From the NCBI GenBank assembly GCA_003612485.1, contig RAZA01000020.1, forward strand, positions 1 to 64,000: a DNA stretch of 64,000 bases, given 5' to 3'. The stretch comes from a bacterium D16-50. GTDB lineage: Bacteria > Bacillota > Clostridia > Lachnospirales > Lachnospiraceae. Positions 52,152 through 60,269 of this stretch are shown here, in pieces. Numbering within the stretch: the stretch's first letter is position 1; each line of letters begins with the position of its first letter. The notes beneath the pieces are model-generated. The model was not told the DNA's origin, searched no databases, and saw nothing but the letters and a program-made list of their open reading frames with translations. A program made the translations under genes and the position numbers.

Positions 52152-52356
52152 CTTGTACTGTATTCGGAATTTGGGGCAATGGGGGTGAAGTGTCATATGC
52201 CCAGAAGGCCTCAAAGTATTCAAAGGTTCTATGGAGTGGGTCTGGTTCGAACCAGGCAGGATAGGTATCAAAAGAATTTTCAAATAACTTGAGCACTTCA
52301 TAGCGTTCTTTGTGGGTAGGCAGTGCGGAAACATCAATTTTGAATAATTTAGCCAT
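52138..52356 (-). CDS. Small prophage protein, unknown
   Basis: A 72-residue acidic protein rich in aromatic residues, with no recognised domain. ATG 52356 follows AAGGAG by 6 bp and is driven by promoter cassette C. Confidence 0.55.
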   Translation of the reverse strand: MAKLFKIDVSALPTHKERYEVLKLFENSFDTYPAWFEPDPLHRTFEYFEAFWAYDTSPPLPQIPNTVQVTEV

Positions 52357-52380
52357 GTTAAGCTCCTTTCTTGTGTACTC

Positions 52381-52434
52381 GGCCATGGCGGTGGCCTGCA
52401 TATCCAGTATAAGGGGTGAGCGGGAAAGTATCAA
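52381..52434 (-). promoter_or_regulatory. Promoter/dyad cassette C
   Basis: TTGATA (52429-52434) and TATACT (52406-52411) on the minus strand, 17 bp apart. GGCCA (52381-52385) and TGGCC (52392-52396) form the dyad, which differs from cassette B by compensating changes. Confidence 0.7.
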
Positions 52435-52537
52435 GATAGGATGATTGCGAACGGTTAGCCGAATCCAAAATTGGCTTGGGCAGCGAGCGCAAAAGTGTGC
52501 TGGTTGAATGCTTCAATTACAGAGGTAGGAGCATAAC

Positions 52538-52612
52538 ATGAACGAAAACCCGATTTTGACATTGGAGTTGGCACAAAGGAAGGGGGTGATAAACGATGGG
52601 ACAACTTTTTAA
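52538..52612 (+). CDS. Possible leader peptide
   Basis: A 24-codon frame with its own AGGTAGGAG site ends inside the next gene. The ribosome-binding site of the zinc-ribbon gene lies within it, so it may couple translation. Confidence 0.35.
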   Translation: MNENPILTLELAQRKGVINDGTTF

Positions 52613-52817
52613 GAAATACTATTCCTGCCCGCATTGCGGGAGGGCGATATCAGGAGAGAAGAGAATCTACTTTTCCTGTCCAAATTGCGGGAATGCATTG
52701 TGCAGGAAAAAGGATCTGAAATCCTTCAATGGTAAGTATTGCGGTAACTGTGGATATGATTTGAGCAGTGCCAACAAAAGAGCAGCGGCACTGCTCAGGG
52801 AAGAAAGAGAAGCCTAG
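52596..52817 (+). CDS. Small zinc-ribbon protein
   Basis: A 73-residue protein with three CxxC pairs (CPHCG, CPNCG, CGNCG), enough for one or two zinc ribbons, and a basic helical tail. It starts at ATG 52596 after AAGGGGG. It may bind nucleic acid or act as a protein adaptor. Its end touches the convergent zinc-ribbon gene on the minus strand. Confidence 0.65.
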   Translation: MGQLFKKYYSCPHCGRAISGEKRIYFSCPNCGNALCRKKDLKSFNGKYCGNCGYDLSSANKRAAALLREEREA

Positions 52818-53026
52818 CACATATCTTCGATTTTCTTCCAATAAGTGGTGGGCGCGCCGCATTTGCCACAGTACTTCTGCTCCGGATCGGGCAGAATCAC
52901 ATGGTATGCCCTGCAGTCTGGATTGCTGCAGTGATTGTTGGAGGGCCTTAGCTTGGGTGTCCCACATTTGACACAGAAGGAGTCATCCTCAGCGTTCTGT
53001 GCATTACACTTGACACAATACCACAT
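52814..53026 (-). CDS. Small double zinc-ribbon protein
   Basis: A 70-residue protein with four cysteine pairs (CVKC, CVKC, CSNPDC, CGKC), predicted to hold two zinc ribbons. It is driven by promoter cassette D. It has the same kind of fold as the convergent neighbour but is not a close copy. Confidence 0.65.
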   Translation of the reverse strand: MWYCVKCNAQNAEDDSFCVKCGTPKLRPSNNHCSNPDCRAYHVILPDPEQKYCGKCGAPTTYWKKIEDMC

Positions 53027-53057
53027 ATGTCTGTTTCGCTTCCTTTCTTCGATACTC

Positions 53058-53111
53058 GGCCATGGCGGTGGCCTGCATATCCAGTATAAGGGGTGAGCGG
53101 GAAAGTATCAA
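53058..53111 (-). promoter_or_regulatory. Promoter/dyad cassette D
   Basis: TTGATA (53106-53111) and TATACT (53083-53088) on the minus strand, 17 bp apart. The GGCCA/TGGCC dyad is at 53058-53073. About 150 bp including these elements are nearly identical to cassette C. Confidence 0.7.
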
Positions 53112-53234
53112 GACAGAATGACTGCGAACGGTTAGCCGAATCCAAAATTGGCTCGGACAGCGAGCGCAAAATTGTGCTGGTTGAATTATTCACAGAACCA
53201 GCATGACAGAGCAGGACAAAAACAGAAAGGAGAC

Positions 53235-53774
53235 ATGAAATTGAACGAACTGACAGCAACGACGATCACTTCCATGGAAGTGGCACAGATGGTTGGAAAA
53301 GACCATTCAAAATTATTGAGAGACATCCGCACATATTCGGAGCAACTTAACGAAGCCAAGATTGGCTTGGTTGAATTTTTCAAGAAAAGTACATATGTTG
53401 ACGGAAAAGGCGAGAGCCGTCCGTGCTTCATGGTCACCAAGAAAGGCTGCGAGTTCATTGCCCACAAGCTGACTGGCCAGAAGGGCACGGAGTTCACGGC
53501 CATGTACATCAACCGGTTCCACGAGATGGAGGAGGCCCTAGGGGAGGAGCGGAACATCTACAAAATAAGAAGCACGAGCCTCGGGGAGATCACGAGCTTC
53601 GTCAGGGAGATGGACAGGGTCATGAGGGATCAGAACTCGCACCCGTCGGACATCGCAGTGGCGTTCAGGGATGTGTGCGGGCAGTTCGGGATTACGCTGC
53701 CGCAGAACTTCGTGCGGGAGCCGCGGGTTTACGAGCCGGTCGGGTTCATCCCGATCGATGGGCCGGAGGAATGA
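53235..53774 (+). CDS. Rha-family phage regulatory protein
   Basis: A 179-residue Rha-type protein: an N-terminal winged-helix-like domain with TSMEVAQMVGKDHSKLLRDI and a GESRPCFMVTKKGCEFI region, followed by GQKGTEFTAMYINRFHEME, and a C-terminal tail. Rha proteins regulate prophage development. The ATG at 53235 follows AAAGGAG. The stop overlaps the next gene by 4 bp. It opens the early/replication operon. Confidence 0.88.
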   Translation: MKLNELTATTITSMEVAQMVGKDHSKLLRDIRTYSEQLNEAKIGLVEFFKKSTYVDGKGESRPCFMVTKKGCEFIAHKLTGQKGTEFTAMYINRFHEMEEALGEERNIYKIRSTSLGEITSFVREMDRVMRDQNSHPSDIAVAFRDVCGQFGITLPQNFVREPRVYEPVGFIPIDGPEE

Positions 53775-54016
53775 GCAGCCCGGACACACGGCATGCAGGA
53801 GGCGGCAGGACGATCGTGTGCGGATATACGGTCGCAAGCGAGTATGGGGAAGGGTTCTTCATGGATGAGCAGGATGCCGTGCAGGCGTTGTTGATGCTGG
53901 CCCCTTACAGCAGCCTGAAGCTGGATGCGGAGACGGTGAAGGGCCATCTGGACAATGACGGGGAGTTCATCATGTTCCCGCTCCGGATATTCCGGGTATA
54001 TAGGCGCAGGAGGTGA
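53771..54016 (+). CDS. Small prophage protein, unknown
   Basis: An 81-residue protein coupled to the Rha gene (ATGA overlap). It has a beta-rich start (IVCGYTVASEYGEGFFM) and a helical middle (DEQDAVQALLMLAPYSSL). No family was recognised. Confidence 0.55.
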   Translation: MSSPDTRHAGGGRTIVCGYTVASEYGEGFFMDEQDAVQALLMLAPYSSLKLDAETVKGHLDNDGEFIMFPLRIFRVYRRRR

Positions 54017-54021
54017 TGGGG

Positions 54022-54261
54022 ATGCCGAGGGTGGCGATCAATAAGAAGAAGTACCTGCAGACGGATCTGCGGGAGTGGATGGTAGGCCGGATGGATAGGC
54101 TGGGGAAGAATCAGGGGTACATGGGGAAGAAGCTGGGGATCACCCAGCAGGCATTCAGCAGGAGGCTGAGGGAAGGGCATTTCGACAATGTGCAGCTGTA
54201 CGTGATCTTTAAGGAGCTGGAAGCCGAGGACAGCACTATTCTGAGGCTGATGCGCATGTAG
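54022..54261 (+). CDS. Small HTH-like prophage protein
   Basis: A 79-residue protein with a probable helix-turn-helix (MGKKLGITQQAFSRRLREG) and a basic N-terminus. ATG 54022 is used because AGGAGGTGA (54009-54016) gives a better spacer to it than to the codons before it. Confidence 0.65.
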   Translation: MPRVAINKKKYLQTDLREWMVGRMDRLGKNQGYMGKKLGITQQAFSRRLREGHFDNVQLYVIFKELEAEDSTILRLMRM

Positions 54262-54282
54262 GGGCCGGGAGAAGGAGGGAAC

Positions 54283-54465
54283 ATGACGGACAGAGAGGTG
54301 TGCAGGTACATTGATCTGGCAGATAGGCGGGCATTCATCGTGATGAACTCCGGAGTGGGCTGGAGGCCGGAGTACGCCGCGGAGCTGGAGGCCATCGATA
54401 GGGAGCTTGCGGAGCTTCGCAGGCTGGTGAATCAGGAGCATGAGCGGAGGGAGGGCGCCGTATGA
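54283..54465 (+). CDS. Small prophage protein, unknown
   Basis: A 60-residue, mostly helical and charged protein starting after GGAGGG. Nothing links it to a known family. Confidence 0.5.
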   Translation: MTDREVCRYIDLADRRAFIVMNSGVGWRPEYAAELEAIDRELAELRRLVNQEHERREGAV

Positions 54466-54501
54466 GGCGGGGCATCCCGGCGGGCGCAGAAAGGAGGAGC
54501 C

Positions 54502-54696
54502 ATGGTGATCAGGGGAAGGACGAAGAGCATAGCCGAATATGCGTTCCGGAAGTGGATGGCGGATAGGAACCTTGCGGAAGAGAACTTCGTGCTCACGGTA
54601 ACGGGCAGGGAAGCTGTTCTTGCGGATGGGAACGGGGACTCGCTCACGCTGGTGTATGACAGCGGCCTGAGGGCGGTGTGCCTGAAGGAGGAGTGA
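54502..54696 (+). CDS. Small prophage protein, unknown
   Basis: A 64-residue protein with a helical start (AEYAFRKWMADRN) and two strands near the end. It starts after AAGGAGG. No family was recognised. Confidence 0.5.
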   Translation: MVIRGRTKSIAEYAFRKWMADRNLAEENFVLTVTGREAVLADGNGDSLTLVYDSGLRAVCLKEE

Positions 54697-54805
54697 AGGA
54701 GGGCTGGGGACCATCTGCAGGGAGAGGCCGAAATAGGGCAGAGCGGTCAGGCACAGTGTGCCTGCAGGGCAAGGAAACGAAAAAAGAGAAAGAGAGGAAA
54801 GTACT

Positions 54806-55444
54806 ATGTCAGAATCAGTGATCGAGAACAATCAGGTGACGGTAATGGGAGAGATCATCAGCAGATTCAGCTACAGCCACGAGATCTTTGGAGAAAGCTT
54901 CTACATGATGAACGTGAGGTGCAAGCGCCTCAGCGAGAGCTATGACATCATTCCGGTCATGGTGTCGGAGCGGCTGATGGATGTAGACATGGATCATAGG
55001 GGGGAACTGATCTGTGTGACGGGGCAGTTCCGCTCCTATAACTGCCATGAGGGACGGAGGAATCGGCTTGTGCTTTCTGTATTCGCCAGAGAGGTCAGCT
55101 ATCTGGAGGAGGCTGGAGGAGGCCCCGAGGCAAACCAGATATACTTAAAAGGCTATATATGCAAGGAACCGACTTATAGGAAGACGCCGCTGGGACGGGA
55201 GATCGCCGATCTGCTGCTGGCAGTAAACCGCCCATACGGGAAATCGGATTACATACCCTGCATCTGCTGGGGCCGGAATGCCCGCTACGCAGGCAGCTTC
55301 CATGTGGGGGGGTTCTGTTCTGCATGGGGCAGGATCCAGAGCCGGGAGTATGTCAAGAAGCTGGATGACGAAAGCTCGCAGAGGCGTGTGGCCTACGAGG
55401 CATCCATCAGTAAAATTGAGCTGCACGAGGAGGACATGGGATGA
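54806..55444 (+). CDS. Single-stranded DNA-binding protein with two OB-like halves
   Basis: A 212-residue protein. Two SSB-like OB halves are visible: residues about 10-100 (NQVTVMGEIISRF...GQFRSYN) and about 110-205 (NQIYLKGYICKEPTYRKTPLG...GRIQSREYVKK). This differs from ordinary SSB, which has one OB domain and an acidic tail; no DDDLPF-type tail is present here. ATG 54806 follows AGAGGAAAG. It lies in the replication operon. Confidence 0.75.
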   Translation: MSESVIENNQVTVMGEIISRFSYSHEIFGESFYMMNVRCKRLSESYDIIPVMVSERLMDVDMDHRGELICVTGQFRSYNCHEGRRNRLVLSVFAREVSYLEEAGGGPEANQIYLKGYICKEPTYRKTPLGREIADLLLAVNRPYGKSDYIPCICWGRNARYAGSFHVGGFCSAWGRIQSREYVKKLDDESSQRRVAYEASISKIELHEEDMG

Positions 55445-55599
55445 AGATCAATCTGGAAGCGGTAACGGTGCAGGACTGCATCGACATGGATGAGCTGAAG
55501 GGGAGGGGCAGCCTTCTGGACGATGGCCGGGTATCCGGCTTCGTGGATGACCATGGCGTCGAGGAGCATTGGCCCGGCTGGGAGTGTGATCAGGAATGA
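55441..55599 (+). CDS. Small acidic prophage protein
   Basis: A 52-residue acidic protein overlapping the SSB gene by 4 bp and the next gene by 4 bp. It contains a VSGFVDDHGVEEHW segment. Its coupled position argues that it is translated; no function is known. Confidence 0.55.
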   Translation: MKINLEAVTVQDCIDMDELKGRGSLLDDGRVSGFVDDHGVEEHWPGWECDQE

Positions 55600-55967
55600 A
55601 GATGAAGATTGAGGACGGCTGCCTGATTGTCGCAGATGCGGACAGTACGCAGTATGCCGTTATCAAAAGCTGGAATGCCATGAGGTGGAACCGGTCGAGG
55701 CAGTGGCTGGAAGGGCCGGCCACTTGTGAGCTGCTGAACAAGATGGCGGGGCTCGTAAGGCTGCCTGCGCCTATCGAAGCGGAGCGGCAGCGGATAAACG
55801 GGATTCAGGCGGCGGTGGATGCGGAAAGGATGAAGGCTGCGCCGGAGCCGCTTGTGGACTACCCGGTCAAGATCCCATTGTTCCAGCATCAGATCCGGGG
55901 GGCAAATATGGCGCTTCTTACCTTTGGGCTGGTTGAGCCCCCGAAAAAGGAGGCTGGTACACTGTGA
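55596..55967 (+). CDS. N-terminal part of a split SNF2-type helicase
   Basis: A 123-residue protein that ends with PLFQHQIRGANMALLTFGLVEPP. This is the Q-motif-like region that normally leads straight into the GKGFGFLFEMGTGKT segment of phage SNF2 helicases. That segment is found instead at the start of the gene at 56927. After EPPKK the frame ends within 5 codons. The ATG overlaps the previous gene. It may assemble with the separately encoded motor, or be inactive. Confidence 0.7.
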   Translation: MKMKIEDGCLIVADADSTQYAVIKSWNAMRWNRSRQWLEGPATCELLNKMAGLVRLPAPIEAERQRINGIQAAVDAERMKAAPEPLVDYPVKIPLFQHQIRGANMALLTFGLVEPPKKEAGTL

Positions 55968-56254
55968 TCGGGGCATGGGAGGAAAGCCTGAACCAAGTGC
56001 TTATGCGCTATGGGGTCACTAAGGAGACCCTGCAGGGCAACGCAGCGGAGGAACTGGAAAGCGCCCTGCAGGAATATCACGATCTTGCGCAGCAGTACGG
56101 GGATATGCTTACGGTATTCTGCTATGAGGCAAAGCCCCTTCTGCGCAGCGGCATATGGCTTTGCCCGAAGTGTGAGAAGCGCATCCAGTATGGCCACACG
56201 CACTGCCACTGGTGCGGGAAAAAGATTGGCTGGGCAGGAACAAGAAGAATGTAG
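55964..56254 (+). CDS. Zinc-ribbon protein inserted between helicase parts
   Basis: A 96-residue protein starting at GTG 55964, overlapping the stop of the helicase fragment. A helical first half is followed by two CxxC pairs (CPKCEKR...CHWCGKK), a zinc ribbon. Similar small proteins occur in phage replication operons. Confidence 0.65.
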   Translation: MIGAWEESLNQVLMRYGVTKETLQGNAAEELESALQEYHDLAQQYGDMLTVFCYEAKPLLRSGIWLCPKCEKRIQYGHTHCHWCGKKIGWAGTRRM

Positions 56255-56309
56255 CCAGAGGGAGGTTGCGGAATATGGGGAAAGGACAGGCCCTCGGGGG
56301 GGTAATTCT

Positions 56310-56930
56310 ATGAAGCTTACGGCGGAGGAATGCCGCTTTGCGGAGGAAAACCACCATATCGTTTTGGAATACCTGAAAATGCGCCGTCTCCCTGAATGCG
56401 AATGGTACGATGTGGTGATTTTCCGGTTCCTCAACGCAGTAAGGATGTGGTTCGTCCGGGAGGATCTCCATAGATGGAAGTTCCGTACCATCGCTTACCA
56501 AAACATGCGATCCGCTGTGTCGAATGAGCGCAGGAAGCAGAAGCGCCAGATACCGGCAGGAAGCATTTATGAGGAAATACCGGGGACAGACGGGCTCACG
56601 ATCATAGACACGGTAACTGCAGACAATCTGAATTATATTTTTCCGATGGGAAGGAGTGACGACGGCATGGAGCTTAGATACAATGTGAAGCTGCCACCGA
56701 AGAACGAGTCTTTCGGTGGCAGGAAGAGTGACGAGAGGATAGCGATTGAGGCTTTCCTGATTTCAGAGCATAAGAATATGTGCTTTGAATACGAGACAAC
56801 GGAGCAGGCGAAGAATAAGCTTAAATCCATCAGGCGGAGCAACAAGGAGATAGGGCTTTATGATGTCTATAGGGTGGACAAGTGTGTCTACATCGTAAGG
56901 CTTCCGAAAAAAGGAGACGCTAAGAAATGA
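56310..56930 (+). CDS. Sigma-factor-like protein inserted between helicase parts
   Basis: A 206-residue protein. Its first 70 residues (FAEENHHIVLEYL, YDVVIFRFLNAV, RTIAYQNMRSAVSNERR) resemble region 2 of sigma-70-like proteins carried by mobile elements. No region 4 is clear, and the C-terminal half is unknown. ATG 56310 follows GGGGGG. Its stop overlaps the ATG of the helicase motor gene. Confidence 0.55.
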   Translation: MKLTAEECRFAEENHHIVLEYLKMRRLPECEWYDVVIFRFLNAVRMWFVREDLHRWKFRTIAYQNMRSAVSNERRKQKRQIPAGSIYEEIPGTDGLTIIDTVTADNLNYIFPMGRSDDGMELRYNVKLPPKNESFGGRKSDERIAIEAFLISEHKNMCFEYETTEQAKNKLKSIRRSNKEIGLYDVYRVDKCVYIVRLPKKGDAKK

Positions 56931-58273
56931 CGGACGGCAAGGGATTTGGCTTCCTCTTTGAGATGGGGACGGGGAAGACGCTTACCTCCATCGCCACCAT
57001 GGGGGCAGCCTATAAGATGGGCGCTATTGAAAGCGTGCTCATCGTTGCGCCGACGTCCGTGTGCCCGGTATGGCCGAAGGACATTTTGGAGTATGCGGAT
57101 TTTCGATGCCGGGTGGGCGTGCTTCTTGGCGACAAGGAAAAACGGCTCCGGGAGCTGGAGGCGGTCAGGAGCTATCCGTTGAAGGGGCTGAAGGTTGCGG
57201 TGATCAATTATGAGAGCACCTGGCGGGAGGGCATCTTTGAGGCGCTCATGGACTGGAAGCCGGATATGGTCATCGCCGATGAAAGCCAGCGGATCAAGAC
57301 CCACGATGCGCAGCAGTCGAAGGCGATGCACCGACTGGGCGATATCGCAAGGTACAAGCTGATACTTTCCGGGACGCCGGTACAGAACAATGCCATAGAC
57401 ATCTACAGCCAGTACCGCTTCCTGAACCCTGCGGTCTTTGGAACAAACTACTTCGCGTTCCGGGGAAGGTATGCCGTCATGGGCGGCTTCAACCAGCGGC
57501 AGATCATCGGATACCGGGAGCTGGACACGCTTATCAAGAAGGAATACAGCATCGCCTACCGGGTGACGAAGGAGGAGGCGCTAGACCTCCCGGAGCAGAC
57601 TTTCATAACCAGAAACATCCCTTTGCAGGGGAAGGCGAAAAAGCTTTATGACGGCATCAAGAGGGACAGCTTCGCGGAGCTGGAGAGCGGAGGCAAGGTC
57701 ACGGCGCCGACTGTGCTTACGAGGCTCCTGCGCCTCCAGCAGTTCACGGGGGGGTTCATCCAGCCGGATGAGGGGGTGAGGCCGGAGTGGGTATTTGACG
57801 GGAAGCTGCTTGCGCTGGAGGATATTCTGGACGACTATGTGATCGGCGAGGGAAAGAAGCTGGTGGTGTTCTGCCGGTTCCGGCCCGAGATTGACATCAT
57901 CCAGAAGCTTTTTGAGAAAAAGAAGATACGGTATGCAAGTATCTACGGGGACATTAAGCTAGAGGCCCGGGGGGATATCGTGAAGGACTTCCAGACGAAG
58001 CCGGAGATCAAGGTCTTCCTTGCGCAGATCGATACGGCGGGGCTTGGCATCACGCTGACGGCGGCAGACACTTGTGTCTATTATAGCAAGAACTTCAACT
58101 ATGCTGCATACTCCCAGAGTCTGGCCCGGATCCATAGGATTGGCCAGAAGAACATCTGCACTTATATTGATCTTTCGGTGGAGGGAACCATCGACGAGCT
58201 GATCAGCAAGGCGCTTTCCCGGAAGGAGGATCTGGCAAAAACCATTGTAGACGATTGGAGGAGCTATTTCTGA
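56927..58273 (+). CDS. SNF2-type helicase motor (C-terminal part of split helicase)
   Basis: A 448-residue SF2/SNF2 helicase. Motif I is EMGTGKT (about residue 15), motif II DESQRIK, motif III LSGTPVQN, and motifs V and VI are DTAGLGITLTAAD and QSLARIHRIGQKN. The short Q-motif domain that should precede motif I is encoded 1 kb upstream by the gene at 55596. The ATG overlaps the preceding stop (ATGA). It probably unwinds or remodels DNA during phage replication. Confidence 0.88.
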   Translation: MTDGKGFGFLFEMGTGKTLTSIATMGAAYKMGAIESVLIVAPTSVCPVWPKDILEYADFRCRVGVLLGDKEKRLRELEAVRSYPLKGLKVAVINYESTWREGIFEALMDWKPDMVIADESQRIKTHDAQQSKAMHRLGDIARYKLILSGTPVQNNAIDIYSQYRFLNPAVFGTNYFAFRGRYAVMGGFNQRQIIGYRELDTLIKKEYSIAYRVTKEEALDLPEQTFITRNIPLQGKAKKLYDGIKRDSFAELESGGKVTAPTVLTRLLRLQQFTGGFIQPDEGVRPEWVFDGKLLALEDILDDYVIGEGKKLVVFCRFRPEIDIIQKLFEKKKIRYASIYGDIKLEARGDIVKDFQTKPEIKVFLAQIDTAGLGITLTAADTCVYYSKNFNYAAYSQSLARIHRIGQKNICTYIDLSVEGTIDELISKALSRKEDLAKTIVDDWRSYF

Positions 58274-58325
58274 TAGGTGCATAAGGCCGTGCGGCAGACA
58301 AGTATTCGGAAAAGGAGGAGGGAGA

Positions 58326-58565
58326 ATGAAGGCTGATGAGGTGAATGCAGCATTCATGAATGACGTGGCTGCGCTGGAGGACAGAAAACGGTTCGTGGAG
58401 AATCTGTGAGAGCTGCTGTCGCAGACAAGGGAAGGAATCGAGTCTTGCGAGCTTGACGAGGATGAGATTGTTCAGATCCGTTTCCGATGCGGGGCGGTTC
58501 GCACCGCGAATGTCCGCCTTGACAGCTATGCGGCAATCATAAAGGATGTCATGAAAAAAATCTAG
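58326..58565 (+). pseudogene. Small prophage gene with an in-frame TGA
   Basis: An 80-codon frame from ATG 58326 (GGAGGGAG upstream) is interrupted by TGA at 58407-58409 and continues in the same frame to TAG 58563-58565. The downstream part (VQIRFRCGAVRTANVRLDSYAAIIKDVMK) looks like real protein. A single CGA-to-TGA change would explain it. Confidence 0.6.
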
Positions 58566-58580
58566 GAAGGAGAAACGGGC

Positions 58581-59702
58581 ATGAGGAAATACGAATTGAG
58601 TATCAGCGCCGATTATGTGCCGGAATGGGGCGTGGAGGAAGCGGTCAGGGAGTTCTTCCAGAATTCCATTGACGAGGAGGCAAGGGACGGCAGCAATAAG
58701 ATGTTCTTTGGCTATGACGAGGAATCACAGATCATCCGTATCGGGAATAAACACAGCGACCTCGACATAAAGACCCTGCTTTTCGGGGTCACTTCCAAGA
58801 ACACGGATGAAAGGATGATCGGGAGCCATGGGGAGGGATACAAGATTGCCACGACTGTTCTGCTGCGGATGGGCAAGACGGTGGTATTCCAGAACTACTG
58901 CAGGAAAGAGGTATGGCGGCCTCGTCTGGTGAACTCCAGACGGTACGGAGGCGTCATGGTCCCTACATTCTTTGTCGAGGACGTGCCTATATGGGGTTCT
59001 GTGCCGGAGCATAGCCTTATTATTGAGATCGGCGGCATTACCCCTGAAGAATACAAAGGGATTCAGGCCAGCAACCTCCATCTGCAGGAGGATGTATGCC
59101 GCCGGGAGACCAGCAGGGGAGCGATCCTTGAAGGGGAGGAGTACAAGGGGAGGATATTTGTCGGAGGTCTGTTCATCTGCGAGGAATCCCGGCTGGATAT
59201 CGGGATCGATTTCAAGCCGAACGTGGTTCGTCTGGAACGGGACCGAAGCATGGTGAACAGCTTCGATGTCCAATGGTACGCCGCCAGGATGATAGAGGAA
59301 CTGAAGGATGCCGAGGTTATAAAGAATTCCTTGGAGAATTACAGCGGTACATATATCGAATATTATTCCGTGCCTGAAGAGATACGTGATGAGATCGCCG
59401 AGGAATTTATCAATAAGCATGGAGTCAGGGCCGTGCCGGTTGCCAGTCAGACGGACATGGAGGATCTGAAAAGGAAAGGGTATAACCCAGTCATCGTTTC
59501 CGAGGCCAAGAGAGATATCATCTTGAATTCTGACCTTTTTGAGGATATCCGGGAAGGGCAGGAGAAAGAGCGTGAGGGGCAGAAGCCTCTGGCTGAAAGG
59601 TTCTGCAAGTTCATCGAGAGGATAGAAAATAGGCTGAACGAGGATGAGGTCGCGGAGATTTATGGATTCTACGATGAGATCAGTGATTGGGAGGAGGATT
59701 GA
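58581..59702 (+). CDS. GHKL (HATPase)-type ATP-binding protein
   Basis: A 373-residue protein with an N-box EFFQNSIDEEAR (about residues 27-38), a G1-like region and a GSHGEGYKIA G2 box. These are the ATP-binding features of Hsp90/MutL/gyrase-B-type ATPases. The rest is unrecognised. It has no phospho-acceptor histidine domain, so it is not a classical kinase. It lies in the replication block and may act with the helicase. Confidence 0.7.
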   Translation: MRKYELSISADYVPEWGVEEAVREFFQNSIDEEARDGSNKMFFGYDEESQIIRIGNKHSDLDIKTLLFGVTSKNTDERMIGSHGEGYKIATTVLLRMGKTVVFQNYCRKEVWRPRLVNSRRYGGVMVPTFFVEDVPIWGSVPEHSLIIEIGGITPEEYKGIQASNLHLQEDVCRRETSRGAILEGEEYKGRIFVGGLFICEESRLDIGIDFKPNVVRLERDRSMVNSFDVQWYAARMIEELKDAEVIKNSLENYSGTYIEYYSVPEEIRDEIAEEFINKHGVRAVPVASQTDMEDLKRKGYNPVIVSEAKRDIILNSDLFEDIREGQEKEREGQKPLAERFCKFIERIENRLNEDEVAEIYGFYDEISDWEED

Positions 59703-59798
59703 GTATCAGGGAATGGTATTGCGCCGCAGGGGCAGACGCTTCTGGCGCTTGCCCAGAGGGATAAGTAAAGCCATCATAAAGCAGGAAAGGAGAGAAGT

Positions 59799-60269
59799 AT
59801 GGAGTCGGTATTGGACATGAAGGTTCGGGAGTACCAGAAGATTCTGGAACGCAAGGAGGAGCTTGCGAAGGCTACCAAGGAGAACAATCAGGCAAGGGAG
59901 GAGCTGGAGCAGGAAATCTGCCGGATGATGGTCGACGAGGAAAAGCCCAGCACGGTGGTGGACGGCTACAGCTACAGCCTCCAGCAGAAGACGGAGTATT
60001 CCAAGCTGGGGGAGGATAAGCTGGCGGAAAAGGGGCTCGACTTCCTTGACGTCCTGCGGGAGCAGGGACTTGGGCATATCATCGTTGAGAAGGTAGAACC
60101 CAAGGTTTTGAGCGGCGCCTGCAAGGGGATTGTCGAGGAAAACGGGGAGCTGCCTGAGGAGCTCGCAGAAGTGGTAAGCGTCTATGAGAAGCTTGCCATT
60201 TCCCGGAGAAAGGCGAACACCGGGGCACTGAACCGGGCGAAGGCCATGCGGGCCGGGGAAGAGGGATGA
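59799..60269 (+). CDS. Prophage coiled-coil protein, unknown
   Basis: A 156-residue protein with an N-terminal coiled coil (VREYQKILERKEELAKATKE) and a beta-rich middle. It starts after AAAGGAG. The stop overlaps the start of the next gene. Its position and helical start recall Gam-like host-nuclease inhibitors, but the similarity is too weak to assign. Confidence 0.55.
   Translation: MESVLDMKVREYQKILERKEELAKATKENNQAREELEQEICRMMVDEEKPSTVVDGYSYSLQQKTEYSKLGEDKLAEKGLDFLDVLREQGLGHIIVEKVEPKVLSGACKGIVEENGELPEELAEVVSVYEKLAISRRKANTGALNRAKAMRAGEEG

Noticed and set aside
58407..58409. Selenocysteine codon
   Set aside because: No selenoprotein family was recognised, no clear downstream SECIS-like hairpin was seen, and neighbouring phage genes use TGA as stop.
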